DNA of 61,975 nt from Phycisphaerae bacterium (GTDB lineage: Bacteria > Planctomycetota > Phycisphaerae > Phycisphaerales > SM1A02): NCBI GenBank assembly GCA_002716385.1, contig PBAX01000004.1, forward strand, positions 8,088 through 70,062, in the 5' to 3' direction. Under the pieces are notes generated by a model. The model had not been told where the DNA came from, did not search any database, and saw only the letters and a list, made by a program, of their open reading frames with translations. Of the stretch, positions 57,963 through 61,975 are shown in pieces. Position numbers and translations under genes: made by a program. Positions within the stretch are counted from its first letter, which is position 1; each line of letters opens with the position of its first letter.

Positions 57963-59425
57963 GCAGCAGTATCGATGCCAAGAAAATCATGGCTGTCATC
58001 AAGTCGAACATCGTCATCACGATATGTGTGCTCGTCATCATCGGATCTTTGGTGGGGCTCCCGTATGTATCAGGCGGTTTGATGGAGGAAGTCAAGGCTT
58101 CCGTCGAGAAGCAGAGCAGGAGCTACAACAGCCTCAAGAAGATTCGCGACGGGAAGGTATCCATTCCCGGGGCTGGATCCGTAGATGCGGTGATAAACAA
58201 GCCAATCATCAAGCGGGTGCAGGAAGTCGCCGATGCCCGCAAGAACGAATCGGTCAGCGTGCTCGATGCTGCCAAGTCGATCAACAGGTCCAATCATGTC
58301 AATCTGGACGACCGTCTCTTTCCAGGGCACGATCTGCCTAGCCATGAACTCCAGATCGAGGCGCCTCGATTCCAGAAGAGGGTGGTCGAGGAATACAAGT
58401 CGTTGCTCGAGGATGTGAATGCGGGGATGCCTCCCAGCAATGAGCAGATGATGAAAGGCCTCGAGAGCGTTCGTGAGAATTTCCTCAATACGCTCCGTCG
58501 TGATGATCTTCGTGGATTGTCCGAGGATGAAGTGAAGATGGTTCGCGCGAACATGAGCGAACGGCGGATGGGACTCTATCTGCAGGAGGCCGAGAAGGCG
58601 GGTATTTATCTGGAGCTGTCGCAGCTTTCCCCCCCCGTCTACAACGAGCGGCAGGTCTATACGCCTCAGGAGTTGTTCCGCTGGCAGTGGAGGTTCTGGG
58701 TCATTGAGGAAGTCCTTGATGCTATCCGTGAAGTGAATGGGCCAGAGGCTACGGTGATCAATGCGCCTGTGAAACGGGTTCTCGGCCTGCAGGTTCGTGA
58801 TCTGATGTCCATTGACGATACGGCAAGAGAATCATCCGGAAGTTCTTCATCATCCGGCAGCAGTCAGCCGAGTCGTCCGACCGGTCCTGCCTCCGGCCCG
58901 ACTGGTCTGGCCTCGGGCCCTGCTTCCGGTGGAGGATCCGCCAAGCGTTCCGCGGCTGGGGGCGGGGGTGGAAACAACGGCAGGAATTCCGGTGGCGCAC
59001 GAAGTCAGCCGGGGTCCGCGCCTGATGCGCCGCTTGTCGTGGCATCGATTCCGTCGGCAGGAGCACAGGACTTCAACATCTCATTGACGGGGCGGATGAG
59101 CAACGCTCTGTACGATGTCGTGCTGGTCGATCTTTCAGTCGTTGCCCAGACATCGAAGATCTCCGAGATTCTCGAGTCGATTGCTGCGGACCGATTCCTG
59201 ACTGTGCGAGATCTATCCCTCTCCAGAATGGATTCCTACGGGGATCTGAAGGAAGGTTTCCTCTATGGCGATTCGCCTGTTGTGAAGATGGATATGACGC
59301 TCGAGACCATCTGGCTGAGATCGTGGATACAGGACATGATGCCAAACAGCGTTCGTGCCATGCTGGGTATTCAGCCCGTCAAGACCGAGTCTGCCGAGGA
59401 ATCGGATGAGGACGACTATTCCTGA
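57959..59425 (+). CDS. PilO-like bitopic protein with Ser/Gly/Arg-rich linker
   Basis: A 488-aa protein with an N-terminal helix (NIVITICVLVIIGSLVGLPYV) and a periplasmic part. The first half (about 60-270) is helical; a long Ser/Pro/Gly-rich linker (about 295-365) follows, then a C-terminal alpha/beta domain (FNISLTGRMSNALYDVVLVDL, ILESIAADRFLTVRDLSLSRM) like the ferredoxin-like domain of PilO or GspM. It is ATGA-coupled to the PilMN gene. The PilO role is inferred from domain and order. Confidence 0.6.
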   Translation: MSSSIDAKKIMAVIKSNIVITICVLVIIGSLVGLPYVSGGLMEEVKASVEKQSRSYNSLKKIRDGKVSIPGAGSVDAVINKPIIKRVQEVADARKNESVSVLDAAKSINRSNHVNLDDRLFPGHDLPSHELQIEAPRFQKRVVEEYKSLLEDVNAGMPPSNEQMMKGLESVRENFLNTLRRDDLRGLSEDEVKMVRANMSERRMGLYLQEAEKAGIYLELSQLSPPVYNERQVYTPQELFRWQWRFWVIEEVLDAIREVNGPEATVINAPVKRVLGLQVRDLMSIDDTARESSGSSSSSGSSQPSRPTGPASGPTGLASGPASGGGSAKRSAAGGGGGNNGRNSGGARSQPGSAPDAPLVVASIPSAGAQDFNISLTGRMSNALYDVVLVDLSVVAQTSKISEILESIAADRFLTVRDLSLSRMDSYGDLKEGFLYGDSPVVKMDMTLETIWLRSWIQDMMPNSVRAMLGIQPVKTESAEESDEDDYS

Positions 59426-59497
59426 ATCGGCTCGAATATGCTCCGTTTTTTTATCCATGCTCCAAATGAACTGTGCCCGTAACCAAGGACAAGTGAA

Positions 59498-61351
59498 ATG
59501 AAGACCAAGGGAATCACGATCTGGGAAAAGTACGCTGAATATCTCGTGCTTGGAATCGTGTTTGTCGTCCTGGTGATTTACATCATTGGCCAAATCACAT
59601 CTCCCAACATCAAGGAGTTGGGGAGAGAGAAGATTGCGCCCGGCGATTGGCATGGGAAGCTGAAGGAAATGGGCGACACGATCAAGGCCGATCAGGATTC
59701 GAAGGCGGTTCCTGATGGAATCAATCAGGCGATCCAGTCCGGACAGAAGACCTCTTCGGTGACACTTCAGGGCTTTCGTGATCTTGTGGCTGCTCGTATT
59801 GGCCCCGATGATGCCGCCGCTTTGCCGGAGTACCAGCTTGTTCCACGGATCGCGGGTATCGGTGCCGAAATCGCCGCCAATTCAAAGTTCGTGGATGCCC
59901 AGTTGCCTCCGGCCTCAAAGCCCATCGTCTACCAGACCTTTGATCTGCTTTCAGATGGCGTGGCCAGCGAGCATGACGACGTTCGGCAGTTGGTTGGCGA
60001 CTCCCCGCACGACATCTCATGGCTGACAATCGCCAGTGAATTCGATGTGGCTGAAGCTGTCCGGAGATATACGACAGCTGGAGCCGATGGCGAACTTCCA
60101 TTGCCAGACAGGTGGCACAACGGGCGGGTTGATCTGCTTGATATACGCATCGAACGGCAGGAGCTGGTCGATGGAAAGTGGACTGATTCGAAGGTGATAG
60201 ATGTGCTGCCTGGTCAGTTCAGTCTGAGGGACAGACTGGCAAAGGAGTCGGAGCTGGGGGCCGAAGACAGAGATGAGATTCTCGGGATGCTCGTTGACGA
60301 CTCGATGAGTTCCCAGATCTCTCAACCGGACTTCTATGCGACGGAAAAAGCACGATGGCTTGAGCCGCCCGCCTTCCTCGAAGAGCAGGCGGTCAGCCAG
60401 ATACAGCAGGATGACTCGGTGGATGCTTCGGCAAGGCTTCGGCAAGTCAAGCTTCGAAAGCTTGCTCGCCTTCAGAGAGAACTCGACAAGTTGGTCGAGA
60501 AGTGGGGCGAAGAGGGGGAAGGCGCCGGTGCCGGCAGTGGTCTCGGAAGCAGTAGTGGTGGCGGTGGTGGTTCCAGAGGGGGCTCGGGTGGAAGCAGGGA
60601 TGCTGGAAATGATGGTGCCGCCAAGGCGCGGGCACGCATCGACCGCCTCAAGAAGGACGTACTCAAACTGAAGCAGGAGCTGGGCCTTGACGAGGATCCG
60701 GATGAGGCTTCCGGTGAAGAGAACACCACGAAAGAGGATGAGCCTGAAAAGGACGCCCCTGAGGCGACTGGATGGGTGTGGGCCTACGACATCACCGCCC
60801 AGTCTGGGCGAACGTATCGTTATCGCACCGCCGTTTCAGTCTATAACCCTTTGTTTGCAAGGAAGTTGAGCCTTGTGAAGGAGCAGGAGTCGCTGGCTGA
60901 ATCAATGGTCAAGTTGGTCGATGCAAGCGATTGGTCCGAGCCCTTTACTGTTGTTCCGTCCTTGCAGGTGCTCGCGGTTCGTGCCATGCCCTCCGGGTAT
61001 GAGGCGAATTCAGGACGATTGGGCTATGGAGAGGCCACAGCGGAGGTCTGGCGGTTCTATCAAGGCCAATGGTGGCCTCGTCTATTCAGCATTCAGCCTG
61101 GAGATGTCATCGGTGGGATAGCCCCTCCAGACGGTTCCGGCCAAGAAGGCCAAGAAGGTCAGGATGCAATCGACTTCTCCACCCAATGGTTCGTAGTGGA
61201 CATAATGCCCCGAATTGGTGCTTCTAAGTCGGATTCCAGATATGGCAAGGGTGCCAAGATCATCATCCAGAACATGGAGAATGGATCAAGGATGATGATT
61301 GATCCGGTGGTCGATGCGGGCAAGCAGCGTCCCGGGGATGCGACATTCTAG
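59498..61351 (+). CDS. Large bitopic protein of the PilMN cluster, unknown function
   Basis: A 617-aa protein with one N-terminal helix (YLVLGIVFVVLVIYIIGQI). The middle has two coiled-coil segments around a Gly/Ser/Arg linker (LRKLARLQRELDKLVEKWG before it and RIDRLKKDVLKLKQEL after it). The C-terminal region (about 430-600) has beta-type segments (WAYDITAQSGRTYRYR, WFVVDIMPRIG) that may form a PilP-like or fibronectin-like fold. AAGGA lies ahead of the ATG at 59498. It starts 72 bases after the previous stop with no clear terminator between. A PilP-like role is possible but not shown. Confidence 0.6.
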   Translation: MKTKGITIWEKYAEYLVLGIVFVVLVIYIIGQITSPNIKELGREKIAPGDWHGKLKEMGDTIKADQDSKAVPDGINQAIQSGQKTSSVTLQGFRDLVAARIGPDDAAALPEYQLVPRIAGIGAEIAANSKFVDAQLPPASKPIVYQTFDLLSDGVASEHDDVRQLVGDSPHDISWLTIASEFDVAEAVRRYTTAGADGELPLPDRWHNGRVDLLDIRIERQELVDGKWTDSKVIDVLPGQFSLRDRLAKESELGAEDRDEILGMLVDDSMSSQISQPDFYATEKARWLEPPAFLEEQAVSQIQQDDSVDASARLRQVKLRKLARLQRELDKLVEKWGEEGEGAGAGSGLGSSSGGGGGSRGGSGGSRDAGNDGAAKARARIDRLKKDVLKLKQELGLDEDPDEASGEENTTKEDEPEKDAPEATGWVWAYDITAQSGRTYRYRTAVSVYNPLFARKLSLVKEQESLAESMVKLVDASDWSEPFTVVPSLQVLAVRAMPSGYEANSGRLGYGEATAEVWRFYQGQWWPRLFSIQPGDVIGGIAPPDGSGQEGQEGQDAIDFSTQWFVVDIMPRIGASKSDSRYGKGAKIIIQNMENGSRMMIDPVVDAGKQRPGDATF

Positions 61352-61477
61352 GACCCTGCTGAGGGGGCCTCCTCGTGGTTCCTGAGCAGTGCGAGCTTGG
61401 CGTTTGTCCGCCTGTGTGTCAGGCTTTGGCTGCCAATTTTCATTCTTCAAATTCAGGGTTTGGCCCCCCTGGAGCCG
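61352..61477 (+). other. Intergenic region before the 23S promoter
   Basis: About 126 bases with no gene or tRNA. It contains an AT-rich stretch (61436-61456, TTTTCATTCTTCAAATTC) 22 to 42 bases upstream of the -35 box, a place where rRNA promoters often have an UP element. No terminator is evident for the preceding gene. Confidence 0.5.
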
Positions 61478-61505
61478 TTGACAGGGGGATCCTTCTTGGT
61501 ATCCT
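61478..61505 (+). promoter_or_regulatory. Promoter of the 23S rRNA transcription unit
   Basis: TTGACA (61478-61483) is a perfect -35 box; TATCCT (61500-61505) is a good -10 box, 16 bases apart. It is followed by boxB and boxA antitermination signals and then the 23S gene. This makes it very likely the rRNA promoter of a unit that starts with 23S. Confidence 0.82.
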
Positions 61506-61517
61506 ACGACTTGCGCT

Positions 61518-61556
61518 CCAGACGGGACCAACGTCTGGGGCATCGCTCTTTGACAA
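61518..61556 (+). promoter_or_regulatory. boxB hairpin and boxA antitermination site
   Basis: CCAGACG-GGACCAA-CGTCTGG (61518-61538) forms a boxB-like hairpin. CGCTCTTTGACAA (61544-61556) matches the boxA consensus of rRNA operons (TGCTCTTTAACA in E. coli), where Nus factors load to prevent premature termination. The order boxB then boxA is the reverse of lambda nut but matches bacterial rRNA leaders. Confidence 0.8.
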
Positions 61557-61576
61557 GTCATGATTTGTTCGATGAT

Positions 61577-61610
61577 CGCCTGCCGTGTCCACCAGGATGA
61601 ATGGCAGGCG
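61577..61610 (+). other. Leader hairpin CGCCTGCC/GGCAGGCG
   Basis: CGCCTGCC (61577-61584) pairs with GGCAGGCG (61603-61610) across an 18-base loop. It is in the pre-23S leader after boxA and has no T run, so it is a structural or processing element rather than a terminator. Confidence 0.5.
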
Positions 61611-61619
61611 TGCTGAAGA

Positions 61620-61681
61620 GTCTGTCGACTCCGCAAGGGATAGACAGGCAAGTTTGCCGACTCCGCAAGGGATAGGCAGAC
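61620..61681 (+). repeat. Tandem hairpins with identical loops in the pre-23S leader
   Basis: Two hairpins of 30 bases each, 61620-61649 and 61652-61681, with a period of 32. Both have the same 16-base loop GACTCCGCAAGGGATA, which includes CC-GCAA-GG, a GNRA tetraloop closed by C-G. Stems are 7 bp in both but differ in sequence: T-A becomes C-G at the second pair from the loop, C-G becomes T-G at the fifth, T-G becomes T-A at the sixth. The base pairing is kept while the bases change. Confidence 0.72.
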
Positions 61682-61690
61682 GAAATGATT

Positions 61691-61729
61691 CACCTGTGAC
61701 ATCTGCCGACAGATGTCGTTAAGCAGGTG
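61691..61729 (+). other. Nested leader hairpin
   Basis: CACCTG (61691-61696) pairs with CAGGTG (61724-61729). Inside it GACATCTG (61698-61705) pairs with CAGATGTC (61710-61717) over a CCGA loop. A further AGCATG/CATGCT pair lies at 61769-61790. These continue the structured leader toward 23S and may help folding or processing. Confidence 0.5.
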
Positions 61730-61856
61730 TAGTCGAGTTCGAGACAAATCGAGGCCGGTGACTGGTAAAGCATGACTGTCTAGGCATGCTGCGAAGTCTT
61801 GTTCACGGTGATGATCACAACGCAAGTTGTCATTGTTGTCGGGGTCAGGGTGACGT

Positions 61857-61975
61857 GACCAGATCACCAAGGGCACACGGTGGATGTCTTGGCGTCAGAA
61901 GGCGATGAAGGACGTGGGTACCTGCGATAAGCGTTGGGAAGCCGGAAACCAGGCAATGATCCAACGATTTCCGAA
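61857..61975 (+). rRNA. 23S ribosomal RNA, 5' end (rest outside window)
   Basis: The 5' end of large-subunit rRNA, clearly aligned with E. coli 23S: CACACGGTGGATGTCTTGG corresponds to positions about 18-37, followed by GCGATGAAGGACGTG, CTGCGATAAGCGTTGGG and the final CGATTTCCGAA. By alignment position 1 is close to 61857, give or take about five bases. No 16S rRNA and no tRNA lie in the 505 bases before it, so it is the first product of its own transcription unit. The gene continues past the window. Confidence 0.95.

Noticed and set aside
61352..61856. A tRNA or the 3' end of a 16S gene before 23S
   Set aside because: I looked for 16S 3'-end sequence (GGATCACCTCC-type) and for a tRNA cloverleaf with a GTTCNANNC T-loop and found neither. 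The hairpins there do not fold as a tRNA.

Overview
The window looks like chromosomal core sequence from a Gram-negative-type bacterium, most plausibly a planctomycete of the Phycisphaerae type. This is an inference. It rests on a 23S rRNA gene that opens its own transcription unit with no 16S or tRNA before it, a secreted protein ending in a dockerin-type EF-hand pair, secretion and pilus clusters with PilM and PilN parts fused into one chain, and an alpha2-type glycyl-tRNA synthetase. Genes are tightly packed, many with 4-base ATGA or GTGA overlaps. I see no insertion sequence, prophage or CRISPR array.

Layout. 1-200: 3' end of RNase P RNA with its terminator. 215-3394 (minus): a secreted M28 peptidase with a PDZ domain, then pgpA and pgsA for phosphatidylglycerol synthesis. 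3515-10383 (plus): nuoJKLMN, the membrane arm of complex I, without the peripheral-arm genes; NuoJ is greatly enlarged and NuoL has two His-rich loops. 10318-16179: a membrane protein, a DUF255 (YyaL-like) protein fused to a DsbD-alpha-like domain, a one-domain asparaginase-like protein and a POT transporter with a large insertion. 16186-32075 (minus): a type II secretion/type IV pilus-like operon in transcription order E-F-G-H-I-J-K-L-M/O-like-C/P-like-D-lipoprotein, preceded by a secreted protein with three Spy/CpxP-like repeats. 32298-37413: a CoA-transferase A subunit without its B subunit, an MFS protein, and an ABC exporter operon with a LolA-like protein. 37546-42360: cobalamin-dependent methionine synthase, a small membrane protein and a short flavoprotein.

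42361-42782 holds a probable small RNA or attenuator with a strong terminator. 42783-47572: an SbcD-like nuclease and a YhaN/SbcC-like ATPase carrying an additional C-terminal region. 47573-55540: glyQS, pdxA, an unknown protein, a dockerin protein, a small lipoprotein, an S1-domain protein and mtaB. 55785-61351 (plus): a second pilus-like inner-membrane set, a PilM-PilN fusion followed by two large single-pass proteins, all with Gly/Ser/Arg-rich linkers and with no ATPase, pilin or secretin beside them. 61352-61975: a pre-23S leader with a consensus-like promoter, boxB and boxA antitermination signals and two tandem hairpins with identical loops and covarying stems, then the start of 23S rRNA.

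How the parts fit: the gsp operon should build a pseudopilus or pilus machine whose prepilin peptidase lies elsewhere, and the second PilMN set may be a separate alignment-type envelope complex. The most unusual signals are the pre-23S leader hairpins, the second PilMN-type cluster, and the ncRNA candidate upstream of the SbcD/YhaN pair. All calls come from reading the sequence; no database search was run.
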